Notes: a model not told the origin generated them from the letters alone. A stretch of 48,730 nucleotides of DNA from an uncultured Methanomicrobiales archaeon (GCA_903926075.1 CAIYHQ010000020.1:1-48730); one strand, 5' to 3'; counted from the first letter of the stretch, positions 34,160-43,220 are shown. Numbers and translations are program-made.

Positions 34160-35319
34160 GAGACGTTGCTGTAATTGGAATAGGTTGTACCAACTTTGGT
34201 GAGGTATGGGAGAGTTCTTTTCGTGACCTTTTTGTGACAGCCGGAGCGCTTGCCCTTGAAGATGCCGGACTATCAGGTGAAACAATAGACGCAATGTATG
34301 TTGGAAATATGAGTGCAGGCAGGTTTATCGAGCAGGAACATATTGGAGCCCTTATCGCAGATTACGCAGGCCTGACCACAACGCATATCCCGTCGACACG
34401 GGTTGAAGCTGCATGTGCATCGGGAGGACTTGCATTCCGGCAGGCCGTCATCGCTGTTGCTAGTGGAATGGAAGATATTGTTGTTGCGGCAGGAGTAGAG
34501 AAGATGACGGATGTCGAACCCGGTGCGAGTACCGATGCCCTTACGGGTGCAGCTGACCGTGAATGGGAAGGATTTATTGGAGCAACGTTTCCAGGCCTAT
34601 ATGCAATGATAGCGACTGACTACATGAATCGTTATCCGCTTACCCGCGAGGACCTTGCACTGGTCCCGGTAAAAAACCATAAAAATGGTGCAAATAACCC
34701 CATTGCACAGTTCAGGCAGGAAATTACAGTTGATACAGTCCTCAACTCAACTCTTGTCGCAGACCCTCTCCGGCTCTTTGACTGCTCGCCAATTACAGAT
34801 GGTGCCGCGGCAGTAATTGTTGCACCCCTTGAAAGGGCCAGAGAATTTACCGATACTCCGATAAAAATTCTTGCGACAGCCCAGGCAAGCGATACAATTG
34901 CTCTGCATGACCGTCGGGATATCTCAACTCTGGACGCAACAATAGCTGCAGGGGAAAGGGCTTTTCGAATGGCCAGAGTTGAACACAAAGATATCGACCT
35001 TGTCGAAGTCCATGACTGTTTCAGTATTGCCGAGATCTGTGCCATCGAAGACCTTGGTTTTTGCAGAAAGGGTGAAGCAGGCTGGTTTACAAGAGAGGGA
35101 GAGACGCAGATTGGAGGAAAAATCCCGGTTAACACTAGTGGCGGGCTCAAATCATGCGGCCATCCTGTTGGAGCGACAGGAATAAAACAGGTCTGCGAAG
35201 TTGTCCAGCAGCTCAGGGGTGAAGCAGGAAAGCGCCAGGTAAATGGAGCAAAGATAGGAATGACTCATAATGTAGGTGGTACTGGAGCTACCGTCGCAGT
35301 ACATATCCTGGGGGTGTAA
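34156..35319 (+). CDS. Acetoacetyl-CoA thiolase (acetyl-CoA C-acetyltransferase)
   Basis: The 387-residue thiolase has nucleophile Cys87 in [18 protein letters not shown], and the C-terminal [14 protein letters not shown] with the catalytic Cys and His. It supplies acetoacetyl-CoA to HMG-CoA synthase. It belongs to the archaeal SCP-x-like branch. The start overlaps the HMG-CoA synthase stop by ATGA. Confidence 0.92.
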   Translation: MRDVAVIGIGCTNFGEVWESSFRDLFVTAGALALEDAGLSGETIDAMYVGNMSAGRFIEQEHIGALIADYAGLTTTHIPSTRVEAACASGGLAFRQAVIAVASGMEDIVVAAGVEKMTDVEPGASTDALTGAADREWEGFIGATFPGLYAMIATDYMNRYPLTREDLALVPVKNHKNGANNPIAQFRQEITVDTVLNSTLVADPLRLFDCSPITDGAAAVIVAPLERAREFTDTPIKILATAQASDTIALHDRRDISTLDATIAAGERAFRMARVEHKDIDLVEVHDCFSIAEICAIEDLGFCRKGEAGWFTREGETQIGGKIPVNTSGGLKSCGHPVGATGIKQVCEVVQQLRGEAGKRQVNGAKIGMTHNVGGTGATVAVHILGV

Positions 35320-35320
35320 A

Positions 35321-35710
35321 ATGTCAGTAGCCAGGTTCTGGAGAAAGATCCCGCAAAGGTATAACCTGATTGGGACGAAATGTCTCACTTGCGGCAGGTA
35401 TTTTTATCCCCCGAGAACATTTTGTCCCCTTTGCAGGAGAGACGGGAAGATAGTGGAACATGAGTTTTCCGGACGAGGCAAAGTTATCACATTTACGGTT
35501 ATCAGAAGCTCAAGCGACCAGTTTGAGCACCTCACACCCTATGTCCTTGCAATTATTGAACTGGAGGAAGGATCACGTGTGACTGCACAGGTAGTTACCT
35601 CTCCCGAAGAGATAAAGATTGGAATGCAGGTGAAGCGGATATTTCGTAAAATCAGCACAGATGGTGAAAGTGGTGTCATTCACTATGGGACTAAGTTTAC
35701 ACCTCTTTAA
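35321..35710 (+). CDS. DUF35 OB-fold/zinc-ribbon protein of the thiolase-HMGCS complex
   Basis: This 129-residue protein has a rubredoxin-like zinc finger (Cys21, Cys24, Cys35, Cys38: CLTCGRYF...CPLC) and an OB fold with GRGKVITFTVIRSS. In methanogens the DUF35 protein bridges thiolase and HMG-CoA synthase. The ATG at 35321 is 1 bp past the thiolase stop; longer readings run through the thiolase gene. Confidence 0.9.
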   Translation: MSVARFWRKIPQRYNLIGTKCLTCGRYFYPPRTFCPLCRRDGKIVEHEFSGRGKVITFTVIRSSSDQFEHLTPYVLAIIELEEGSRVTAQVVTSPEEIKIGMQVKRIFRKISTDGESGVIHYGTKFTPL

Positions 35711-35742
35711 GAAGGGATCAACCTGAAGTAGGCTGGAAAATT

Positions 35743-35895
35743 TTTTATAGTTTTAGATGTAACCAGTTCATCATATAGGAACGGTGATGTATTGATACAA
35801 CGAACGCAATGCAGATTTCCATAGATCTCCTACAAACTCTTCTTGTCATGGAAGAGGCCTTCATGCGATCTCATAAGTGGGGTTGTTCCCCAAGA
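35743..35895 (+). ncRNA. Possible small RNA with two hairpins
   Basis: The 189-bp gap between the DUF35 gene and trm5 has no convincing open frame. TTTTATAG at 35743-35750 could be a TATA box. Downstream are two hairpins, CATG-g-AAG...CTTCATG at 35847-35865 (one bulge) and TGGGG-TTGTT-CCCCA at 35878-35892, just before the trm5 stop. It could also be the 3' untranslated region of the two convergent genes. No known RNA family was recognised. Confidence 0.22.
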
Positions 35896-35899
35896 ATAT

Positions 35900-36841
35900 T
35901 TATACAACAACAATATCATAAACAACATGCCAACGGCCAGGAGCATAGGATCTAACCCTGTGTTCTCGAATCTTTTTTACAGGAAATTTTTCTAATACAG
36001 GTATCAACATCCCTTCTTTGGAAACGACTGCATACCAGTGAATCGTCCCACCTGATTTTATAAGACGGAATGCAAAAGGCAGGAAACATGTTGCTCCATG
36101 AGGGAGGTTCATGACGATTCTATCAAACCCTTTCTCAAGAATAAGGTCAAGGTGTCGTGCATCAGCTAAAAAAGGGAGAACGTTGCTAATTTTATTAAGT
36201 TTTATATTCTGCTCTATCAAAGTCACGGCGGAAGGGTTTAATTCACTTGCAATAACCTTCCCTGCCCTTTTTGCGAGAACAATTGCAAAAGGGCCTACCC
36301 CTGCAAACATATCAAGAACCGTTTCACCATTCTCTACCATCTGAAGAACGCGTTGTCTTTCTGTCACAAGTCTCGAGGAGAAGAATGCTTTTTCCAGGTC
36401 AATTAGAAACTTCTGCCCATGCTCCATGCAGACAGTTTTTCTTGTATCTTCACCTGCAAGAAGGCTCCAGCGTCTTGTGCGGAATTCCCCTTCTACTTCA
36501 CTTTCAGCAAATAAAACGGTATGAATTGATCTTCGCTGGGCAAGCAACAATTCAGCGCCGGCCGTATCCGGTTCAGCCATTACTGCAATGCCACCTATAA
36601 GATCATGGCGCGGCAGCGAGGGGATTGTTTCTATCATGTCGAAAAAAAATTCTTCTGCACCAAAAAGAGGGGATTCAACAGGAAACAGAACATATTCCCC
36701 TTCTATGCGAGGTTTTAAGCGTTTTGAGAGAACTTTTTGCTGAATTAAGGCTCTACGGGTTAATTCAGCCTCCTCACGCGGGACCCGTACTCCATAACCT
36801 GGTGCTTCCAAAACCAATCCCTCATTTAATATTGCTGCCAA
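35900..36841 (-). CDS. trm5: tRNA (guanine(37)-N1)-methyltransferase Trm5-like
   Basis: The 313-residue enzyme has the archaeal D1 region near the start (GYGVRVPREEAELTRRAL, KRLKPRIEGEYVLFPV) and a Rossmann methyltransferase domain: VLDMFAGVGPFAIVLAK, ASELNPSAVTLIEQN, and the NLPHGATCFLPFAF motif in the place of the NPPY motif. It methylates G37 next to the anticodon to keep frame. The start is a TTG at 36841 because no ATG precedes the D1 domain. It is 8 bp from the divergent hmgA start, so promoters sit inside the other gene. Confidence 0.88.
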   Translation of the reverse strand: MAAILNEGLVLEAPGYGVRVPREEAELTRRALIQQKVLSKRLKPRIEGEYVLFPVESPLFGAEEFFFDMIETIPSLPRHDLIGGIAVMAEPDTAGAELLLAQRRSIHTVLFAESEVEGEFRTRRWSLLAGEDTRKTVCMEHGQKFLIDLEKAFFSSRLVTERQRVLQMVENGETVLDMFAGVGPFAIVLAKRAGKVIASELNPSAVTLIEQNIKLNKISNVLPFLADARHLDLILEKGFDRIVMNLPHGATCFLPFAFRLIKSGGTIHWYAVVSKEGMLIPVLEKFPVKKIREHRVRSYAPGRWHVVYDIVVV

Positions 36842-36849
36842 TTCTCATC

Positions 36850-38076
36850 ATGGATGAGTACCTCAACCGGTTAAAGAGTGGTGCACTGAAGCTCTACGCA
36901 CTTGAACAGGAGCTCCCCCCTGATGAAGCGGTGAAGGTCAGGCGGACGTTTATTGAACGTGAAACACGAACAAGTCTTGAATCTGTTGGATCGTATACTA
37001 TTCCCATAATAGATGCGGTAAAGAAGAACTGTGAAAACATGATAGGGACTGTCCAGGTCCCCATTGGGGTCGCAGGGCCCCTCACTGTAAACGGGAGTTA
37101 TGCAAAAGGGCAATACTACATCCCCCTTGCCACGACAGAAGGGGCGCTTGTGGCTTCCGTAAACCGGGGATGCAATGCAATTACGCAGTCCGGGGGCGCA
37201 GAGGTCCGGGTCCTGCACGATGGCATGACACGTGCACCTGTATTTTCAGCGGTTTCAATAATCGAGGCGGCGGATGCAGCATTATGGGTAGAGTCTCATT
37301 TCAATGATTTAAAAAATAAAGCCGAAGAGACAACACGCCATGGCGTACTGAATGGAGCAATGACTGCAGTAGTAGGGACAAACCTGTTTGTAAGGCTGGA
37401 ATTTGACACAAAAGATGCAATGGGGATGAATATGGTTACCATTGCATCACAGAATATCGCAGACCTTATTGTACAGAATACCGGAGTACGCCTGGTATCA
37501 CTCTCCGGGAATTTCTGCACTGACAAGAAACCCGCTGCAATCAATATGATTCTAGGGAGGGGACGGAGCGTTACAGCCGGAGTTTTTTTGGGGAGTACAC
37601 TTGTCAAAGATGTGATGAAGACTGATATCGACTCTTTTATTGAAGTAAATACCCGTAAGAACCTTATCGGCTCAGCGAGGGCGGGATCACTAGGCATGAA
37701 TGCCCATGCTGCAAATATTATCGCAGCGCTCTTCATAGCATGCGGCCAGGACCCGGCTCATACTGTCGAAGGGAGTCTGACAATTACTACCGCCGATAAG
37801 CAGGAGGACGGAGTTTATGTTGCAGTAACCATCCCGGCACTCCCTGTAGGAACCGTGGGCGGAGGCACAGGACTTGCAACGCAGAAAGAGTGCTTACAAT
37901 TGCTTGGGGTAGCCGGAGGAGGGGACCCCCCTGGATCAAACGCAAAAACTTTTGCTGAGATAGTTGCAGCCGCAGTACTGGCAGGTGAAATTTCACTGAT
38001 TGGGGCCCAGTCTGCACAGCACCTTGCGCGTGCTCACCGTGAGCTGGGAAGAGGGGAGGGAAGAGTTAAAATCTAA
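36850..38076 (+). CDS. hmgA: Hydroxymethylglutaryl-CoA reductase (class I)
   Basis: The 408-residue enzyme reduces HMG-CoA to mevalonate for the ether-lipid isoprenoids. Catalytic residues are visible as Glu in NCENMIGTVQVP, Lys in TDKKPAAIN, Asp in GQDPAH and His in LARAHRELG. Other motifs are DAMGMNM and GTVGGGTGLATQ. The ATG at 36850 begins the protein; the longer frame from 36625 is antisense to trm5. Its 3' end overlaps rimI by 11 bp. It lies 1.1 kb from the HMG-CoA synthase cluster. Confidence 0.93.
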   Translation: MDEYLNRLKSGALKLYALEQELPPDEAVKVRRTFIERETRTSLESVGSYTIPIIDAVKKNCENMIGTVQVPIGVAGPLTVNGSYAKGQYYIPLATTEGALVASVNRGCNAITQSGGAEVRVLHDGMTRAPVFSAVSIIEAADAALWVESHFNDLKNKAEETTRHGVLNGAMTAVVGTNLFVRLEFDTKDAMGMNMVTIASQNIADLIVQNTGVRLVSLSGNFCTDKKPAAINMILGRGRSVTAGVFLGSTLVKDVMKTDIDSFIEVNTRKNLIGSARAGSLGMNAHAANIIAALFIACGQDPAHTVEGSLTITTADKQEDGVYVAVTIPALPVGTVGGGTGLATQKECLQLLGVAGGGDPPGSNAKTFAEIVAAAVLAGEISLIGAQSAQHLARAHRELGRGEGRVKI

Positions 38077-38530
38077 ACCATTTTATCATGACAAGCGCGT
38101 CTTCACCGTTTGCATAATACCTCGCAATCTGGAAGACATCACGGTATCCAAGTTTCGAGTAAAATTTATGGGCGTTTTTATTCGAAAGGCGTACTTCAAG
38201 CTGGATGCCTGATGCACACATGATGAGAAATTCATGTTCTACTCTCTGTACAAGCATCCTTCCGATCCCTTTTTTCTGTATTCGCTTTTCTACTGCAAGG
38301 TTGCAGATATGGCCATAGGTCTCTTCGCCTGTAAATTCAGTCCCGCTCAAAACAAATCCAACTACTTTCCTGTCCTTCGTTGCCACAAAGAACGTAGTGG
38401 GAAAAAGATAAAGTGCTTCCTCGAAGATATGAGTCTCCCAAGGGTCAGGAAATGCCTCTTTTTCAATTCGGTCAATTTCGTCAAGATCAGCAGGTAGAGC
38501 TCTCCTTATTTTGATCTGACTGGTCTCCAT
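38066..38530 (-). CDS. rimI: GNAT N-acetyltransferase (RimI type)
   Basis: The 154-residue protein has GNAT layout: IRRALPADLDEIDRIEKEAFPDPW, GFVLSGTEF, the acetyl-CoA loop VEKRIQKKGIGRMLVQRV, and LEVRLSNKNAHKFYSKLGYRDV. These features are those of archaeal RimI/Ard1-like protein N-terminal acetyltransferases. It converges with hmgA and is divergent from the DUF1015 gene. Confidence 0.88.
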   Translation of the reverse strand: METSQIKIRRALPADLDEIDRIEKEAFPDPWETHIFEEALYLFPTTFFVATKDRKVVGFVLSGTEFTGEETYGHICNLAVEKRIQKKGIGRMLVQRVEHEFLIMCASGIQLEVRLSNKNAHKFYSKLGYRDVFQIARYYANGEDALVMIKWFRF

Positions 38531-38605
38531 ATTTTGCAGTTACTAATATTCGATTCACTGCTATAATATACATTCAATGAACACATTTAAGAGAGAGAAG
38601 CCCTG

Positions 38606-39859
38606 ATGGTGAAAATATACCCGTTTTCTGCACTTCACCCGCCTTCGATGGATGGAGACATAGTACCTTCCGTTCCATACGATGTTATCAGCCGTGAGGC
38701 CGCAAAAAAAGTTATTGGTGTAAACCCTTTCTCTTTTTTAAGAGTCACCCGGCCTGATGCGGAACTGACGGAATTACGCCCGTCTGACCCTGCAATGTAT
38801 GAGAGTGCAAGGTGCAATTTCCAGAGACTCATTAGTGAAGGCCATCTTGTCAGGGACGGGGAGCCGTTCTATTATGTCTATAAAATTTTTCAGAACGGAA
38901 AAATTTTTTACGGGTTGTGTTCTTCACTTTCGGTAGACGATTATATTGCAAACAGGATACGAAAGCATGAACTGACAACCTATGACAAGGAAGAAGACCG
39001 GACCCGTCATATCAGGGCACTGAAAGCACACGCGGGCCCGGTAGTACTCGTCTTTCGTGACAATCCGGGTATCCATCCAATTCTGACTACAGCAGCAAAC
39101 AATTTTTCATCACTTCTGGTGCGCTCCAACCAGCCTGATGGTTCTATTCACGAGATCTATACTCTCAATAGCTTACTTAATTCCGAATTAACAGAGAAGT
39201 TCTCTCAAATAGATTCATTATATATCGCAGACGGACATCACAGAGCAAAATCAGCAGTTAACGTAGCCCTTGAACAAAGGATTAATGGTGAACGCGGGGA
39301 AGAAGGACAGCGTTTTCTTGGTGTTCTATTTCCTGACACCGGTATTGATGTCTATGCCTATCACCGTTTGATAGCTGATATCGGCAAAAGAACACCTGAT
39401 GGATTTTTAATGGAACTCTCCTCCCATTTTGAAATTGTTCCTTACAAAGGCCAGGTCAACAATTTATCTGTAATTCCTCCACTCACTAACTCAGATAATT
39501 ACCATGTTTTTCATCTCTATATCAAATCTTTCTGGTACGAATGCAGGAGATTAAAGGACCAGGGTGCAGACCGGATAAGCGGCCTTGACGTGTCAGTTAT
39601 TCAGTCAGTGGTCTTTGAAGGTATGCTTGGAATAACTGATCCGCGCGGGGACCAAAGACTTAGATATATCGGGGGTGTACATCCTCTGATAGTCCTTGAA
39701 AAAGCGGTAGATAATGGTGAATTTATACTTGGATTTGCAATGCAACCTATAAAGGTCTCTGATGTTATCGGTATTTCTGACGATGGAGACATTATGCCAC
39801 CAAAATCAACCTGGTTCGAGCCCAAACTTCTTTGCGGTCTGATTATTCATACTTTTTAG
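38606..39859 (+). CDS. DUF1015 family protein
   Basis: The 417-residue protein matches DUF1015: YPFSALHPP, VPSVPYDVISREAA near the start, ITYDKEEDRTRHI-like text (ELTTYDKEEDRTRHIRALKA), IADGHHRAKSA, and FPDTGIDVYAYHRL. Related proteins are SpoIID-independent ParB/sulfiredoxin-like enzymes, and some relatives are serine kinases, so a phosphotransfer role is possible. The ATG follows AGAGAGAAG, and a TATA-like TATAATATA lies at 38563-38571. Confidence 0.82.
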   Translation: MVKIYPFSALHPPSMDGDIVPSVPYDVISREAAKKVIGVNPFSFLRVTRPDAELTELRPSDPAMYESARCNFQRLISEGHLVRDGEPFYYVYKIFQNGKIFYGLCSSLSVDDYIANRIRKHELTTYDKEEDRTRHIRALKAHAGPVVLVFRDNPGIHPILTTAANNFSSLLVRSNQPDGSIHEIYTLNSLLNSELTEKFSQIDSLYIADGHHRAKSAVNVALEQRINGERGEEGQRFLGVLFPDTGIDVYAYHRLIADIGKRTPDGFLMELSSHFEIVPYKGQVNNLSVIPPLTNSDNYHVFHLYIKSFWYECRRLKDQGADRISGLDVSVIQSVVFEGMLGITDPRGDQRLRYIGGVHPLIVLEKAVDNGEFILGFAMQPIKVSDVIGISDDGDIMPPKSTWFEPKLLCGLIIHTF

Positions 39860-40023
39860 CCTATTTTTTCAATTATATACTCAATAATCGGCCTCTGGAT
39901 CCTTATTTTATATCAGTTACTGAAACCACTCCCTTTAAGGTCGATTAGATCCTAAATAAAATTGAGCAACTAATTTATATTTAACATTATTGTTTGATGA
40001 ATGACATAAAGATAGGAAATTAT
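39860..40023. other. Intergenic region before the pilin-like operon
   Basis: No open frame stands out. AATTTATATTTAACATT at 39971-39987 is a likely A/T-rich promoter element, and AGGA about 6-8 nt before the ATG at 40024 is a likely RBS. Confidence 0.35.
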
Positions 40024-40902
40024 ATGCACATCGATAGGTTTGAAAGGGCTGGAACTTCAATTGATTTTTTATTGGGGTTCTCGATCCTTATTGTTACTTG
40101 GGCCTACTCGATAATCTGGATTCAAAACCTCACAGGCACCGAAACCTTAATCTCTTGTACATATACCCTGACAGCCCTACAAGTCATAAGTCAGCTTTCT
40201 GATTCCCCTGGTGTCCCTTCTAACTGGGAAAAAATTGGAAGCATTGAGGTATATGGGTTACATGACCCTGTGGAATCGGGAAATGTCCTTGATCCCGAAA
40301 AAATAGATTCTTTTTTTTCCTCTCCTGAATTAGATAAAAAAGCATTTGCGCGATTGACATCCGGAAGAAGGATGAATATTTCACTCCTTGTAGAAGGGGA
40401 AACTACAGATCTTTCAACAGGGCCACCAGTTCCAAAAGATTCCACAAAAGTTACGCGAATAGTTTCAATTCCTTCTCCTCACCATGGAACAGTTGATTCT
40501 CTTTTGTATTTAGGGGATTCTCCATCCCTTAAATTCCAGATAAACCTTACGCCTGACAGTAAGAAAAATTCTCCCGACCTTAGACCCGGAGATAAGGTAA
40601 CACTCGCCGGACTGGCGGATGCAAGAATTAACCCGGACCTCCCTGTGAAGGTTTTGAATGTGACATACTTCGACCGGGCTGTCAGCACTCCTGTTGATGT
40701 CGTACTCGATAATTCAGTTGTCAAAGCCGGTATCCCATTTACTGCTGATGATAGTATTACTCTAACGATTCCGGATACTGGTTCAAACGAAAGAGGGGAG
40801 TTTGATCTTGCCTTCGCAGATGGACTTACCAGGCTACATGGCACTGCACATGTTCAAGAATACCTCAAATCTCCAGGTATACTTTCATTGGAGGTATGGT
40901 GA
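40024..40902 (+). CDS. Pilin-like membrane protein 1 (DUF7287-like)
   Basis: The 292-residue protein has a short basic N-terminus, RAGTSIDFLLGFSILIVTWAYSII, then a long extracytoplasmic domain of about 260 residues. A hydrophobic helix right after a Gly/Ala-x site is the class III signal peptide layout of archaeal pilins. The ATG at 40024 was chosen because GATAGGAAATT sits before it; 39997 (ATG) is the alternative. The resemblance to haloarchaeal DUF7287 is from memory. First of five overlapping genes. Confidence 0.6.
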   Translation: MHIDRFERAGTSIDFLLGFSILIVTWAYSIIWIQNLTGTETLISCTYTLTALQVISQLSDSPGVPSNWEKIGSIEVYGLHDPVESGNVLDPEKIDSFFSSPELDKKAFARLTSGRRMNISLLVEGETTDLSTGPPVPKDSTKVTRIVSIPSPHHGTVDSLLYLGDSPSLKFQINLTPDSKKNSPDLRPGDKVTLAGLADARINPDLPVKVLNVTYFDRAVSTPVDVVLDNSVVKAGIPFTADDSITLTIPDTGSNERGEFDLAFADGLTRLHGTAHVQEYLKSPGILSLEVW

Positions 40903-41393
40903 GAGAATCGGGACAGTTTTTCACTTTAGAGGGCATTACTGCATCGCTCATACTCCTCTCAACTGTAATATTTATCGTGAAAAGCGGCTTATTGACTCCA
41001 TTCTCCCACAATAACCAGGGAAGACTTGATGATGAACAGATAGCATATGATGCGCTTGTTGTTCTCGACTCACTTCCACAAGAGGAAGAATCTCTTACAG
41101 GAGCTGTCTCACTTTGGAACGGGACTGGTTTCAGGGCGGAATACCTGAGACTGCTCAAGGAGGCGGGCCTTAATGACTATCTCCTGTCAGCAAGGGTTGT
41201 TTATCCTGTTTTACAGGGGACCGGGTCCTCATATCTCATCGGCGAACCTGGAGGCATTTATTCAACTCCAATACTCTCTGCATCCAGGTTGGTTGTACTA
41301 CCGGATTCATTCAGAAAGAAAGTCAATCATCCTCCTGCAATGAGGGACGGGAGACAGGTCGTAAGACTGGAGGTCCGGTTATGGAGAGTCTGA
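40896..41393 (+). CDS. Pilin-like membrane protein 2 (DUF7288-like)
   Basis: The 165-residue protein begins RESGQFFTLEGITASLILLSTVIFIV, a short head with a helix as in type IV minor pilins. Haloarchaeal DUF7288 proteins have GQAYTLEG-type text at the same place. The ATG directly abuts GGAGGT, so the GTG at 40899, three bases on, may be the real start. It overlaps its neighbours on both sides. Confidence 0.62.
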   Translation: MVRESGQFFTLEGITASLILLSTVIFIVKSGLLTPFSHNNQGRLDDEQIAYDALVVLDSLPQEEESLTGAVSLWNGTGFRAEYLRLLKEAGLNDYLLSARVVYPVLQGTGSSYLIGEPGGIYSTPILSASRLVVLPDSFRKKVNHPPAMRDGRQVVRLEVRLWRV

Positions 41394-41719
41394 CGAATGA
41401 TGCGCAATGGATAGTCCTTCTGGGGTTCCTGATGAGTATCGGATTAATCAGCGCAGCGATTCTCACACCCGCCCCCTTATGTCCTGATCCGCGCGCTGTT
41501 TCGGTAATAGGGAGTAATATTTTAATAAGTGATGTTCGGGACTGTGTCATAAAAATAGCAAAACAGGGAGACAGCTCTCTCCTGCATTCTGACATCAGTT
41601 CGGTAATGCTTGCAGAAACTCATGCATCAGTTGGGTATGAATTGAAAACACAGAATAGAAGTCTGTCATTCTCTTTTCAAAACGGCATTGTCAACTATGA
41701 AGAGAACCGGAAGATCTAA
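41381..41719 (+). CDS. Pilin-like membrane protein 3 (DUF7261-like)
   Basis: A 112-residue protein with NDAQWIVLLGFLMSIGLISAAIL as its N-terminal helix and a small extracellular domain. AQ-x-VLLG at the helix start recalls haloarchaeal DUF7261 pilin-like proteins. GGAGG lies 7 nt upstream. It overlaps both neighbours. Confidence 0.58.
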   Translation: MESLTNDAQWIVLLGFLMSIGLISAAILTPAPLCPDPRAVSVIGSNILISDVRDCVIKIAKQGDSSLLHSDISSVMLAETHASVGYELKTQNRSLSFSFQNGIVNYEENRKI

Positions 41720-42125
41720 AAGAGAAAATTGGGAAATGGCTGTTGCAGTAGTCAGTGAATACCTGATAATAACGGGTATTGCTGTCACTGTAACCATTAT
41801 TTTCATGGCAACCAGGGGAGGAGAAAGTGTTTATTTCCCGTCTGCAGGCTTTGCAGACTCAGAATCAGCTTCAGCAAATCTTGTACTCACGAGACTTATT
41901 CCGAATTCAGAATCAGTACTGAGTTCATCATATGATATCCTCTATATCCATGACAATAATTGCCAGGTTTTTATTTCTCAAATGGATAAACGAACTACCC
42001 TCGAGCTGAACTACAGGGGGGAAGAGCGGAGCATTGAGATTTATAATGAAATGCCCGTCAGAATTGTCAGTTTGCCTGGTAACGAATGGTACAGGATTAC
42101 AACAGGAGAGGTTGTTACTCCATGA
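41697..42125 (+). CDS. Pilin-like membrane protein 4
   Basis: The 142-residue protein has a basic head (MKRTGRSKRENWEM) and a helix AVAVVSEYLIITGIAVTVTIIFM, then a domain of about 100 residues. Basic head and helix are suited to class III signal peptides. The ATG at 41697 overlaps the previous gene by 23 bp; an ATG at 41736 would give a shorter head. The stop overlaps the next start (ATGA). Confidence 0.55.
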   Translation: MKRTGRSKRENWEMAVAVVSEYLIITGIAVTVTIIFMATRGGESVYFPSAGFADSESASANLVLTRLIPNSESVLSSSYDILYIHDNNCQVFISQMDKRTTLELNYRGEERSIEIYNEMPVRIVSLPGNEWYRITTGEVVTP

Positions 42126-42868
42126 AATTATCTTATGATGCTGTATCTGAATCAATTGGGTACGTTTTAATCCTTGGAATCGTTCTCTCGGGATCAGCCA
42201 TTGTAGGACTCTATGGATATCCGCTTATTGAGGAGAAAAAACAGGATCTGATAATAAATATCCTTATTCACGAGATGACACGGGTCACAAGTGATATGAA
42301 CGACCTTACAGAAACACGAGAGCCAGTCGTATACGAGGAATTTCATGTAGAGGAAGGATCATTATTTCTTGAAGACTCAGGGGCCGATATAGGGACATTT
42401 TTTCTGTGGCAGGGAGGAAAGATGATCTTTTCATACCACCCGGGAGCATTGCATTATTTGAGTAATACTGAAGGGAATGAAGTAATTATTGAGAACGGGG
42501 CCTGTATAGAGAGAAAGTCTGCTGAACCCTTTACTATGGTCTTACAGCCGAGGGCATATTACGACACCGCAAAGAAGGCCCTGGTCCTTCCCATGATACG
42601 CCTTCTTTCCGAAGACATGCGTACAACAAGCGGATACGGCCGGATTATTCTGAAGCTGAACGGAACTCCGTCACTTTACGAGTTTTCAAATTCTCCTGAT
42701 AAAGTGACAGTTTCGTATAGTGGTCCTGCAGAGCATGATACGAGCCAGTGCTGGAAGGATTATTTTCAATATTCCCTGCGTATGAAGGAGTACCCGCGTG
42801 GATTTGCACGGGACGATGCAGAAAAGGTAATTTTGCTCCTTTATACTCTTACAGTAGCCAGAGGTTAG
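42122..42868 (+). CDS. Pilin-like membrane protein 5 (DUF7289-like)
   Basis: The 248-residue protein begins SYDAVSESIGYVLILGIVLSGSAIVGLYG. AVSESIGYVLILGI closely matches the archaeal type IV pilin N-terminal helix (AVSPVIGVILM). The rest is an extracytoplasmic domain. It closes the operon and overlaps the convergent aIF1A gene by 4 bp. Confidence 0.68.
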   Translation: MKLSYDAVSESIGYVLILGIVLSGSAIVGLYGYPLIEEKKQDLIINILIHEMTRVTSDMNDLTETREPVVYEEFHVEEGSLFLEDSGADIGTFFLWQGGKMIFSYHPGALHYLSNTEGNEVIIENGACIERKSAEPFTMVLQPRAYYDTAKKALVLPMIRLLSEDMRTTSGYGRIILKLNGTPSLYEFSNSPDKVTVSYSGPAEHDTSQCWKDYFQYSLRMKEYPRGFARDDAEKVILLLYTLTVARG

Positions 42869-43200
42869 AGATAGTTATTTTTCCTTAGCCATTCGACCTG
42901 GGGCCCGGTATAACGGTATATAATATCGGCCTTGTCATCCTGAAAGTTCCAAGGGACAACTATGAGAATGTCGCCTTCACGTATCCATACTTTCTTTTTT
43001 ATCTTTCCTTTTATTCGTCCGAGCCTGGTATTTCCATCCACACATTTTATCCTGATATGATTAGCACCCATCATCAGTTCCGCAATCGCAAATATCTCCC
43101 TGTTTCTCTTTTGCGGCAACCGGACACGGATAACTTCATCGCCCGGCTGACTCCCACCATGGGGCGAGATATATGTCAGTCCACCATCTCCATACCGCAC
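42865..43200 (-). CDS. eif1A: Translation initiation factor 1A
   Basis: The 111-residue protein has the S1-like OB fold of aIF1A: EVIRVRLPQKRNREIFAIAELMMGANHIRIKC, DGNTRLGRIKGKIKKKVWI, GDILIVVPW. It helps scan and stabilise initiator tRNA. The start is GTG at 43200; the residues before EVIRVRLP (about 21) are longer than usual and do not match the typical basic tail. A TATA-like element 21-30 bp upstream suggests a leaderless mRNA. Confidence 0.92.
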   Translation of the reverse strand: MRYGDGGLTYISPHGGSQPGDEVIRVRLPQKRNREIFAIAELMMGANHIRIKCVDGNTRLGRIKGKIKKKVWIREGDILIVVPWNFQDDKADIIYRYTGPQVEWLRKNNYL

Positions 43201-43220
43201 AAGCTAGCGCATTTCATGAA

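Noticed and set aside
36625-36849. N-terminal extension of HMG-CoA reductase
   Set aside because: The extra 75 codons are antisense to trm5 and do not resemble HMG-CoA reductase; the conserved protein starts at 36850.
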